A program made the translations under genes and the position numbers. From NCBI RefSeq assembly GCF_004798865.1, contig NW_025335440.1, forward strand, positions 2,606,243 through 2,670,242: a DNA stretch of 64,000 nt, given 5' to 3'. Shown piece after piece: positions 46,324 to 58,235 of this stretch (positions are counted from its first letter, which is position 1; the number at the start of each line of letters is the position of its first letter). The notes beneath the pieces were generated by a model that saw only the letters and a program-made list of their open reading frames with translations, was not told where the DNA came from and searched no databases. Source of the DNA: Varanus komodoensis (taxonomy: Eukaryota > Chordata > Lepidosauria > Squamata > Varanidae).

Positions 46324-48059
46324 TGCTTTGCCTCACCCATCCAATCTGGTTTCCTGGCAGTGCCTACTCTTCCCATGTTCTGAGGAATGACATTTTGACA
46401 GCTGATGCTGGCAAGAGAAGTATGAAGGCCAGCTTCACCTCTGAGGTTCTCCAGCCTGGCTTCGGGGCTCATAACCCTAAGTCTGGACAATTATGGACAT
46501 CCCAATTGGACTGTTCCTCCGTTACTCTTGCACATGCAAAAGAAACTAGACTTTGCAACACAGCCAGTGTCTGCAAACACAGGAAGTGCTGAATAAGAAA
46601 AGGAGTGGGGCTCCTTGGACAGACAACAAGGACTACTTGGCTGTCCCCTAACCATTTGCCTCTCTGCCTCCCGTGGGGTACAGCCAAGCAAACTAACTCT
46701 TGACTCCTCATTAAGCAATAAAATTATATGAGGCTGCTGTTTTAAGCACACCAGAACCCCCTCAGTGGTCACAAGCTTGGGTCATTATTTATTTACTCGA
46801 CACAGCTCTCCTCAGCTCTCACGCCAGCAGAGCAGCCGGTTTTCACTGTCATTTCTGCTTCTTTAACCCAAATTCTTCCAGCCGAGCTAACCAAGCTGCT
46901 AAAAGGTTCAGGGAATTGTCCTGGAGTTACCCAGAATGCCAACAGCTTCCTGCATAATGTAACACATGAAAATATTTGGAGCACTTCAAGGCCAAAGGAG
47001 ATCATGACAAGTTGTCAGCATTTGACCTCATGCACAAAAATGGGTCATGCCCAAGTTTGCCCGGTTAATTCCTGCCTCGAGACGGCCGGACCTGATCACT
47101 GCCCTCCGTTATCTGGCTTTGCTTGACACTGGAGCTTTGTCACAGTGAGGTCTCTTCAGTGTGGAGATCCAGGAGACATGGAGTTCCATGTGCTATAAGA
47201 GGAACACTGACATGCCTTGGTTGTGAAAAGAAAGAGTGCTGCCGAAGCTGAACAGGCTCCGCTCGCACCTATTCAGGCTACTGCTTCTCCAGGCTCTTGC
47301 ACTGAGACAGAGACTCTGAAAGGCAGAAGGCCTCCGAGGACTCAGGCAGACATCTTTCCCAGTCTTGTTTCTCAGGATCTACATTGCTGGAGGAACCAGT
47401 GGACAACCGTTCAGTCTGATCTCATCAAGGTGCTTATTCAGTCCCAGTTCTGTGAGTCTTTCCCCCTCAACACAGAAATTAATGCGTATTTGTGTGCATT
47501 TTATAAACATATGGGGTTTTTTTTACACAAGCACTTGCCGATAAATAAATATCCATTTCCATCTTAGAAATGGACTTATTTTTCTTTGAATATTTTTCAA
47601 ATGATTGCATACCATCAAAGGCATTTCTTTTTACTTGGCTTCTTTTCTTTGCTTTTACCAAGTTTCTTTCACAAGCTTGGAAATGGATGGATTTCCAGCA
47701 GCAAAGATAAAAAATTTATTCTAAGAGGTGCTAACTGGATAATCTCACATTAAAATGCAAACCTAGCAAATGCCTTACCCATCAATATGAAAGACTAAAC
47801 TCGGTATACAAAACATATGATATACCTAATGGCTCACAGTCTCACTCATTTAACAAGCATATATTGCAAAGGATAAACAGTCCAATTTGAAACTAAGAAT
47901 TCTGTAATTGGAATGTTACAGAAGTCAAACAACCCTGTAGGACTTACCACAATTAATAATCTGTTTTTGTTCAGGACTGAGAAGAAGCAAAAAAGCTAAA
48001 TGGAGCATGTGTAAATGTCCCATTACTTACATCCCCCCCCCAACAATAAATGTCACTTT
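46324..48059. other. Gene-free intron sequence
   Basis: No exon or named repeat recognised. Part of 47460-47560 resembles the TGCAAA/TGCACA-rich segments mentioned elsewhere. Confidence 0.4.
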
Positions 48060-48290
48060 GCAAAAACAGATGAAGAAGCCAATCATCCCAGGGAAAGTCA
48101 TAGGCAGAAGAAGAGGAAGTCGGACTATGAGATGGACGGAGTCTGGAAAGGAAGCCGTGGCCTGGCACTTGCAAGAGTTGAGTGGGACTGCCATGGAATG
48201 GCCAACTTGAAGAACTTTCATCCATGACTTTCTTTCATAGGGTTGCCATAAGTCAGAGGTGACTCTGAGGCATCACAGAACAGCAAACGT
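48060..48290 (+). mobile_element. Diverged BovB/RTE 3' fragment
   Basis: The frame at 48007-48210 reads GRRRGSRTMRWTESGKEAV, comparable to the BovB end 'GRQRMRWLDGVTEAV'. It is followed by GGGTTGCCATAAGTCAGAGG and TGACTCTGAGGCA, a 3' end like that of older squamate RTE elements and Sauria-type SINEs rather than that of the three BovB copies above. A separate, older lineage. Confidence 0.6.
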
Positions 48291-48599
48291 GAATCCTCAG
48301 AGGAGTTTCCTGGTGTTCAAGAGGAGCGCTCTACAAGCATAATGCAGTCACCAGGACCAGCAGAGCAACTGTTGGCCTTGAGAAAGCGAGAGGGGCAGGA
48401 GGGCTCCCACGGGGGGAAGACAAATGCAGCAAGCGACCTGTGCAGCATCATTGTCCACTGGTGCCCGGGGGCTTGCTGGCACCAGTGGGGAATGTCCACT
48501 GCCACCATGAGGGATGTCGGAAGGCCTCTTCTACCTCAAGAGGAGCCCTTAGCCACCATCAGCTTCCCCCAGGGAAAGCTCTTATTTCTTGGAGCTGAT

Positions 48600-48680
48600 G
48601 AGGGAGGGGCCCAGAACCCTCGGCAAGGGGCGGCATAGAAATGTTTTAATAAATAAACAAACAAACAAACAAACAAACCC
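48600..48680 (+). mobile_element. L2 3' tail remnant
   Basis: GGGGCGGCATAGAAATG (48627) followed by TTTAATAAATAAAC and an (AAAC)n expansion. The same tail is at 61190-61337. Confidence 0.6.
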
Positions 48681-48836
48681 TAGAAGCTGCCTTGGCCCAT
48701 CTAGCCCAACACTGGCAGCACTGGTTCTCCAGGGCTCCAGGTGAGATCTATCCCTACCTGGAGAGGGCAAGAGCACAGCTTGTGACCTTCTATATCCAGA
48801 GCATGTGTCTTACCCTTGAGTTACCGCCTCACCTCA
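48681..48836. repeat. Interspersed squamate repeat fragment
   Basis: TTGGCCCATCTAGCCCAACA (48692) and GTGACCTTCTATATCCAGAG (48782) match an abundant reptile repeat pattern that I cannot name with certainty. It directly abuts the L2 tail. Confidence 0.5.
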
Positions 48837-50039
<1,203 letters not shown>

Positions 50040-50282
50040 ATCTTCACTGGTTACCAAGTGAAACCCACTAATATTTAAAGCTCTAGCTGGCTTAGGGGCA
50101 GGTTACCTAAAGAACATCTCCTCTCAGATGTGCCCCCCAGCCCTTAGATCATCTTTGGATGTCCTTCTTAAGGAGCCCCTTTGAAGGAAACAAAGTACGG
50201 GGCTATAAGGAGAAGGGCCTTCTCAGTACTGGCACCCTGACTCTAGAATTAGCTCCCCAAAGAGTGCTTGCGCGCGCGCGCG

Positions 50283-50321
<39 letters not shown>

Positions 50322-50696
50322 CCCACACCCCTTGTCAATGCCAGGAGAAGACCGTTTTATATCCAATATTTTAATTGTTCAGATAATTTTAAGGTTTTAT
50401 AATATATTGTGGTCTTTTATATGTTAGGGATATTGTGCCTTTTATTGCGTTTTTATGGGTAAAGATTTGACAGGTAAAGATTCAAGGTTATTGTGAAATT
50501 TTATGGCAGTGCTTTGTGGGTTGATTGCTTGATTTTATTGTTCTATTTTTGTTGTTTTAATATTATTGATTTTTATTATGTAATTTGTAGTGTTGTAACC
50601 TGCCCAGAGAGCATCTTTGGCTGATGGGGTGGGATTTATTATAATGGTGCCCAGACAGCATTATGCTTTTACGTGACTTTTAGACAATTTGAATAA

Positions 50697-50697
<1 letters not shown>
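50040..50697 (+). mobile_element. L2 LINE 3' end, only about 240 bp from the CSMD exon
   Basis: Translation by eye gives IFKALAGLGAGYLK (50070-50112), matching 'TYKALNGLGPGYLKEHL' of the intact L2, then a basic block and GEGPSQYWHPDS-like sequence where 'RRAFSVMAPCLW' is expected. The 3' UTR includes TGTAACCTGCCCAGAGAGCA (50594). A dinucleotide tract has grown inside it, and the tail became a GATA repeat. Confidence 0.75.
50270..50319 (+). repeat. Compound microsatellite (GC)n(TC)n
   Basis: About 18 bp of alternating GC followed by about 32 bp of TC. Alternating GC is a classic Z-DNA-forming sequence. Located inside the L2 fragment. Confidence 0.95.

Positions 50698-50738
<41 letters not shown>
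50698..50738 (+). repeat. (GATA)n microsatellite at an L2 tail
   Basis: About ten GATA units directly following GAATAAATAGAT, i.e. the L2 tail. Confidence 0.97.
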
Positions 50739-51144
50739 CTAATAGACGATGATGATAATTTTGAGACTTTGTGGAACTCACATCTGTGAGTGACGCAGCT
50801 AATTGCAACTGTGGAGCCAGCCTGGGTCTGCTCGGAATCTGGGGATGTGGGTGGCCTGATGCACGCAGAAAATCCTCACTCTGCCCAGATTCTGTGCTTC
50901 GTTTACTGCTTCTTAGGCTTGACCTTAAGCCCTATTAATGGTAAATCAATTCTCCTTTGTGACTGGCAGTGAAATTAAACTAAGAAGCCCCTTTCCTTCC
51001 TACATGTCATTGTTTTGTCAAAATTCTGCAGGTGCTGGTGCTCCTACACCAAACCACCACTGGTTAAACTGATTCCCCAACAGAGGAACAAAATCGATTA
51101 ATTTCTTTTGTGCTACAGTTGCAAGCATGTTCCTCTCGCAAAGA
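50739..51144. other. Gene-free intron sequence
   Basis: Nothing recognised. Confidence 0.4.
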
Positions 51145-51295
51145 ACCCTAGGAGACTGACAACTTCACAGCATCCCTGTGAGGCAGTTAAGGCTAAGAAG
51201 CCATGATTGGCCCAGAGTCACCCAGCAAGCTTCCCGGCTTGGACCTGGATTTCCTGAGTCCCATTCTAAGGCTGTAACCACTACACCACAAAGCA
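51145..51295 (-). mobile_element. tRNA-derived SINE fragment, minus strand
   Basis: TTGGCCCAGAGTCACCCAGC (51206) and GTAACCACTACACCACAAAG (51275) are the inverted body and box A region of the same SINE family as at 46108. The 3' tail part is missing or decayed. Confidence 0.75.
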
Positions 51296-52589
51296 GGAAT
51301 GGCCAACCTCCTGCGTGAGGGTGATACATCCCTCGGCTTGATTCCATGCAGCCCCCAAGAGAATAACAGAAATGGCGGGGGGGGGGAGTGACCTCTGCTA
51401 GCTTAGGCCCCCGTGGGTGAAGCCAGCATGCCACCCTCGGCCCACTGCCCCAAACGGAGTTGAGCTTTCAACGGGAAGAAGACAAAACAGTCTGCCACCC
51501 TTACATGAGCGCCAGCCATTGTTTGACTGAGCTACTTTGGCAGCAAAGCCAAAAGCCCACGCTTATTTCCAGCATCTCTGCATTTTGGAAGAGGGAGATC
51601 TGACTGCTGTTCTATTTCTGAACTTGAGCCTCCCCCTCGGCCACCATGTTTATCCCAAGAGGGAGCCTGACTGGAGCAGGATTATGCAAATGATCTGATT
51701 TATTAGGAAGACTCCAGAGGGACAATACAATACTGAGTCATGCCGTTAAGTCAGATGAGCGAAGGGGAACTACAGTGCCTTTACAACAGAAAGATACCAA
51801 GGTGACCGACGCAGAAATAGATTACTAGACACTGTTACAAGAAATTGAGATCTGTACATTTCTCAGTATTCTGTCTTTGGACAACAGCCAGCCACAGGCC
51901 ACTGAGATGTTTGCAGTAGCTTTTGGCATTACCCCCCCCCCCACACACCCCAAGTTAGATTGCAGAAGGACAAAAAGAAACAGTCTATTTCTTGTTTGTG
52001 TCACTTTTGCATGTGCTCTTCCATAAATCTGTTCAGCCCCATTTTATATTAATCTTACATTAATCTGAGGACTTAAAATATCAGCATGGGAATTTATATT
52101 TAATTGCACATGAATAACTATTATTTTTCAAAAGGCACATTCCTAAATGCATGTTGATACTCCAGTTTCACATCCTTATCTGAAAGGTTTGTGGAGCACC
52201 ATTTTAAAAATGCCAAGGTTGGAGAATCAACAAATCTTCAATCCTCACATTTGTCTGTGGATAACATATGAACCATTCATGTCAATGGGTCTACTTCAAG
52301 CAAGGTGAGCATGGGAAAGAACCCCGATTCAGTTCATACCAAAATAATCAAGGACTGAACTCCTCAAGCATCCTTGAGTTAGATCCACCCATGTCTAAAT
52401 ATAGAAGCTGAACTTTTGATAGTCATGACAGGTAGCTAGAAGCCCTAGCTGCCTTTAATTCAGCTCATTGTTTTGAAGTTTTCTTTTTAATGCGAGTGGC
52501 CATGGCAACATTGCTGCCTATATCAGCCAGACTCATGATGTGTTGAGTGAAAACGAAGTGGCAGCAGTGGGAATCCAACATAAAATGTT
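51296..52589. other. Gene-free intron sequence
   Basis: No exon. The first 140 bp have a hAT-terminus-like start (GGAATGGCCAACCTCCTGCG), but no matching second terminus was found. Confidence 0.35.
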
Positions 52590-52940
52590 TTCCATCAGTG
52601 TTCAGAAGCCTGTGCAAGACTTTGAAAAGAATTCCAAAGGCCCCCGTTGGACTGATCTGACAGTGAGTATTCCACAGGCAAGGGGCCACCACAAGAAGAG
52701 CCCCTCTTTCTGGTTGCCAGTGTAGCCTCAGAAGACAAATATCTCTGAACCAAAGGTTCACTCAGCATGTGCCACTTGGGGCCAGACGGGGCAGCACGGA
52801 TTAAACTTCCCCTCAAGGCCAGCCTGCCATCAAATATGTCTCTGTGTACAAGTGGAAACTGTGTCATCAGCCCTGGCCTGACTTTTCCTCGCAGCTGAAT
52901 TGGAGAGCTAACTTTACCTAAAGTGAGTTTTGAGGCAAAT
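52590..52940 (-). mobile_element. L2-like LINE 3' fragment (tentative)
   Basis: A minus-strand frame contains RGALLVVAPCLWN, similar to the L2 C-terminal block 'RRAFSVMAPCLWN', with a decayed hydrophobic stretch behind it. The upstream part to 52940 is uncertain. Confidence 0.5.
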
Positions 52941-55900
52941 TTGGAGGCAAATACCACAACAGCAAATGAGAGGGAGTTCTAGAAAGGCTAGACTTTTCTC
53001 AAGTGAAGGAAATTCTGTTACCTCCAAATTCCACCTCAGGCAACATTCTGCGCTGGAATCTGGGAGGTCCTGCTAGGGTAGAACACTTGTCAAAATAATT
53101 CAATGAACTTTGATAAGATTGGAAAATATCATGGGGTTTGCAGGTCAAGGTGCTAATCCTCCTCAGGATTCAAATGCCTGGTCGGAACACCATGGCGATG
53201 GTTTCCTGCAATGGTTTCCAGCGGCTTTTCTGCCCCTGCATGGCGATCTATCACGTCAGGCCAACAGACAACGTGCAGGCACTTTTCCTCAAGACTCCAT
53301 AGAGAGAACCAGGAATGACCGCACCCCACCACTCTCCGCTCTCCCTGTCAAATTGCATTCGCAATCCTGTCAAAAATGCCACGGTAGCACAAGGGTACAG
53401 CGAGCGAAGATGAAGGGAGCAAATTGCATGCTTTTAATTTCAATCATTGGGAAATGTCAAAAAGACATGAAGGAAGTAGCAATTTAGAAAGGCTACATCT
53501 CCAGGGGAGCTCCTGCAAAGTCCTTCTGAGGATGGGGTGTGTTAATTGTGCAATTCCAAGGTTGCAGGCCTAGATATAAGCACCACAAAGAAAACAAGCT
53601 CCTAACAGACCAAGGGATTGCTCAAACCTCAGAGAACTGAAGGAACCATTCCTAAGATTTGGACAAAACCCTAAACTGTATACTACTAGGGCTTTTTGCC
53701 CTGCCTTTCAGGGTGAACGCAATGGCTGTCTAGCTGTGAAGCCCGCAGGCTGACCTTGCATCAGTGCCCCACAGCCAGTCTTAGCAGCTGATATCTGAGG
53801 GCAATGCTTCAAAATTGCCATGGGTCAGGGGACCCTTCTTATTCCTTTCAGTGCTCAGACAGTAATATACCCCAACAGAGAAGAGACTGAGGTAAGGGCA
53901 CGCATGAAGGTGCAGAAGATACAGCTTTCAGTCGTTTGGTACCCATGACTATTGAACGCATGAAGAGTCCATGGAGATGATGAAGGCCAGCCTGGGGAGA
54001 GATGTGTGTGCTGACTGTGCACTTCAGCAGATGCATGACTGACTTGGATGCATGACGCATGGATGGAACATGGCTAAGTCTCCCCCATCCTGTCCTGATG
54101 GGGGGAACCCAACCTCTGTACCCAAATGTGCACACGGGCTGCTGCTCATTATGCATCAGCCGGAAGTGTGGCTAATGCCTTGGGGATGCTGGGCACCTCA
54201 CCTTTGCGACCTGATATGGGAGTCCTCACTCTTCGAAATGAAGACAAACCTGGATGGGTCTGACCCCGGAATATCTCACTACGCAAGGATGTGGGGAGTA
54301 CAAAAACAGCTTCCACTGGTCATAATCCAAACTCTCTTTGAAGTGGGCTGGTTCACAGAGACATGCAGACCACAACTGCTGAGTATTGTTTTATGCGATG
54401 TTTGTGTGGATATGGCTGCTCAGCCACACATTTGCTGGGCAGCATTCAGAGCAATGCAGCCACCCAGTTTGGGTTGTGTCACTCATCTGGCTGTGGCAAA
54501 AGTGAGGAGGGGTGAGTCTTATACATGTTGGGCCTTTTAAATCAATGCACTCAACCATCAGGAAGGGAGGGAGAGGGAGAGGGAGAGGAGAGGGAATCCC
54601 CTCACACTCAGTTTGGCCAGCAGGGAATTGCCCTAGATCATACCAACATGACACCTCATTAATGCATACTGCCTGTGTCAACACCATCCTTAGAGCACAA
54701 AAGAAGCAACAGAAAGTCACGCAGACAACCTTCCTTGCGATCCATTCCCTACCACCCATATTTCAAATGTTCTGCCAGCTGAAATCCACCCCCCTTCCCC
54801 TAAATGCCAGAGTGGGGGCCTGAAATGCTTTCCTTTTAGAGTGCCTCAGAAAATGAAAGCGTCACCTCAGTGGGGCACCCCCCACACCCCCAGGGCACCG
54901 TACAAAGCTCTCTGCTTGCTTTCTTGGTTTAAAGGAGGCATGCCCTGGTCAGTGACTCAAGCAGAGGCACAGCAAAGCGGGCGGCTCATCTTTCTCTGCT
55001 TCTGGAGTGACCGAGATGATTCAGAACACACGCAGTGAGATGCCGTGGAATATCCAAGCCTGCTGCTCACTCCTCTTTCAGGATCCAGGATGGAAGGCCA
55101 GAGAATGATGCGCTGGGACACCCAGCTGCCCAGTTCACGGCTAAGGAAGAGGAACGGAATTTGCTCCTGCTTGCCCAGTGCTGTCATTGGATCCCCAAGC
55201 GCCCATTCGGTCTGGGGACGGGGCCCTGTCCTCCTGCTTCTGAGGCACAGCAGAGTGCCCTGCGCATTGGCAGCTCCATGCCGTGACATCAGAAGTATCC
55301 TGCAGAGCCAGCTGCACTGCTTCAGGCCTGCTCTCTGCCCACACAAGCGCAAGGTTAGCTCTGATCAGTTCTTTTCCAGAGTTCCATTCAGTTCAGCCGG
55401 TCCGCTCTACAGAGGCTGGATCGCATCCTAGCCTGGAAAGAACTGCTCCATGCATTGCCCGTGGGATGTGATGCAGGTAGTAGAAAAGTCTGGTGCATCG
55501 CATCTTGCCGCAGCACCCCCTGTGCAGGGAGGAGATGCATTTCACTTGCATCCGCTCACAGCATCTGCAGAATGTAAGCCAGTGGGTTGTTTTCTACGGG
55601 CGGGGGTGGGGGCAGGCCAATGACATGCCAACTTCCAGGTGCGCTTGCTGGGACCCCTAGCAGCCTGCTGTGGGCAACCGTGTGAAGCATTTGCTGATTA
55701 AATCGTTCAGACCTATCCTGGTTTGCACGCAACTCTTGGTACAGAATCGGAACTGAGAACCGTCGTGGCTTAGGTTGCACTGGACACTCTTCAGCTTGCT
55801 CCCCTGAGAATGTAGACATGGTGCCTGGGAGCTGGAGATCCCCTAATTCGTGAGAACTGTATCTACCCTGCTAGGTTAGAGCAGCCAAGCCAAGACTTTC

Positions 55901-57704
55901 CTATTTGGGTCCCCTGAAGGGGCCTCATTAAGAGTAGGCACCGTCCCTGAACCCTGGAAGGAGGTGCTGGGGAGGCCTCTCTTGGGAAACACTGGTGCAC
56001 TTGAATCACAGTGGTGTTGGTATGTCCAGAGCCCTGCCTCCAGAGAGCCTTGGCTGTGCAGTGGCCTTGTAATGAATATCATTGCCATCGTCACCGCACC
56101 GCCTCCGCTCTGCGTATTCTAAAATGAACGCAGTTGTCTCCATTCGTTCCAGTCTGGTTTCTGCCCCAATTTTGTATTGTCTGCCCCAGTAGATGAGCTG
56201 AATCCAGGATGAGTTGAGGGAAGTGAAACCTTGGCTTTCTTTTGGACCTTTTAAATATTTCATTAAATATATAACAGTAAAATTTGAAAAGAGGGAAAAA
56301 GGAAGAAAAAGGAAAAAAGAATGCACATAAAATTTACCCCCCCAACCCCCCCCCAGAAAACCCACCAAGGTTTCTTGAATAAATGTTACCTAGAATGTTA
56401 AATATTTAAGGAGAATCTGTTCTTAGAGGCCTCCAGCAACAGTAGCCACGGTTTCTTCTGGCCCATGGGATGGACTGGAACTAAGGGTCCCGCTCTTCCC
56501 CTGAAGGCCAGAGCCTGAAGGTGCTGCTGCATGGCAATGATGCTCCCCCGGCCTTTGGGCTGCAGAACCCTCGGGCTGAGCGAGTCTGCAGGTACTTCTT
56601 CAAGAGGAGTCTCAGTATGCAGACAACACTCAGTTCTGCCTCTGGGCATCATGATAGGAAAATCCAGCAGGCCCAAACCTTCTAGCCTCCGGACAGCTGC
56701 TACAGACCTTATTACTTCTGTTTACTTTTAGTATTTGCTTTTAGATGTTCAATCCCTATTCCCTGCTTTTAATTGGTCTATTGTTTTTTAAACTTCCTGC
56801 TTTTACTGTTGGTGTTACCATGCATTGTAAATTTGATTCTGTTTTATTGCATATTTTGCAAGCCATTTTCTGTATTCTTTTATTTCTTTTTTAAAAGTAG
56901 ATATAAACAACCACCAATGGGGATGGAAAACAATAAACACAGACAATGCTGCACAGAACAGCAATGAAGCAATAAATAAAATAGAGCACCATACATTCCC
57001 AATCAATCCAGTAAAATAATTTTGCATTCACGATCCTGGCTAAGAAGCATTTTGCAGATAGATGCGTCCAAAAGAAGAATTGCTTACTGCAGGGAAAATG
57101 AGGGCGGGGCCATCCGACTTCCCCCAGCACTGACATCCTGGAAGGCAATATATTCTTTATCAGCAATAATAGGCGGGTGAGAGCTTGAATTATATTGAAC
57201 GGTGATGAAACCAGTTAGAAAGTACAGTACAGGGAAGAGATGAAGGAGCCACAAGAGGCTTCATTCACACTAAGTAATCCGGTTTGGGTTGCCAATTGTT
57301 CATTCTCAGTGTAAAATTCTGCATTTTGGGGTGGGGGCAAGTTGTGAAGTTCACTTACCAGAAGCCTTTTGTTAAATACGGAACGGAGTTTATGTTTTAG
57401 CAAACCCCCTGCCAGCACTTCACAGTCCTACAAACCGTGCATCCAATGTGCATGCCGGCCTCCTGCTGTGCCCGCACATGCCTTTGTACCAACTCTTTCT
57501 TCTCCAAAAACCATCCTGAGCTCAAGGGACTGAAAGAAAAGATGATGCCCAAAGCAGCTGCAGCCACCAGGCCTCGAGGGGAAATGCAACCACTGGTTTT
57601 AAGGGTGGTGGGATTACAGGATGGACCTGTTTGCCTCCCCATTGGGCAAGCTTTGACTTGCAAGGCAAGTGGGTGCAGAAGAGGGGAGGAGAAAGTGTGA
57701 TGTG

Positions 57705-57717
57705 GTTGCTTAGCAAC
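57705..57717 (+). promoter_or_regulatory. RFX X-box-like palindrome
   Basis: GTTGCTTAGCAAC is a near-perfect X-box with half sites GTTGC and GCAAC. It lies about 7.9 kb upstream of the CSMD exon, in the presumed first intron. Confidence 0.4.
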
Positions 57718-58004
57718 CCCCAGGCTCTTTTCTCACAGGTGGCTGAGGACAGTGCTGCACTGAACGCAACGTGCAGCCTCCACCCCGTTCTCTGAGCTCC
57801 CCAAGTTGGCAAGGAGGAGAAGGTGAAGGCCAGGTGAGTAAAGGGCATTGCAGGGAGTGAATAATACCTGGTCCTTCCTATCGCTCGAGCCTAGAGAAAG
57901 CCTGACCAGGAAGCATCTTTAGGAGTTAGAGAGATGCGGAAGCCCAATTGTAAAACCAATTATTTCCCCATTTTGTGGCTTCTGAGGGATGGAACTGGGT
58001 TTGC

Positions 58005-58135
58005 TAAACATGTGTTTGGAAGCATTAGTGTAAATTTTCACGGCTGGAAATGCAGAAATCCCTCCAAGATGCACATTTCCCTGAAAAATGCACTTCTTTA
58101 CATTTTCACCAATGAGGAACATCAACTTGTCTGGT
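58005..58135 (+). repeat. Possible member of the TGCACATTT-rich dispersed family
   Basis: AGATGCACATTTCCCTG and AAATGCACTTC words recall AAATGCACATTTTCCC at 62717 and AAATGCACATATTTG at 33025. Low confidence. Confidence 0.25.
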
Positions 58136-58179
58136 CAATTTTACATTTTTACATCTTCTATAAATGCATTTATAAATCC

Positions 58180-58235
58180 AGACAGCTTCAGTTGGGGGTG
58201 GTATAGAAATGAAATAAATAAATACAAATTATGAG
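58180..58235 (+). mobile_element. L2-type 3' tail remnant
   Basis: GCTTCAGTTGGGGGTGGTAT followed by AGAAATGAAATAAATAAATA fits the L2/SINE tail pattern. Confidence 0.4.

Larger units (their letters stand above)
52941..58179. other. Gene-free intron sequence
   Basis: No supported exon or named repeat. ORFs up to 162 codons (54052-54540) show no domain and no splice context. An RFX-like motif is at 57705. Confidence 0.4.

Noticed and set aside
50698-50738. GATA tract as Bkm-like sex-chromosome satellite
   Set aside because: Only about ten units at an L2 tail; an ordinary microsatellite explains it.
51296-51440. hAT-like terminus (GGAATGGCCAACCTCCTGCG)
   Set aside because: No partner terminus or target duplication found; similar single starts at 59405 and 61601 are equally unsupported.
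54052-54540. 162-codon ORF as possible gene
   Set aside because: No recognisable motif or exon borders; opposite-strand frames of similar length overlap it.
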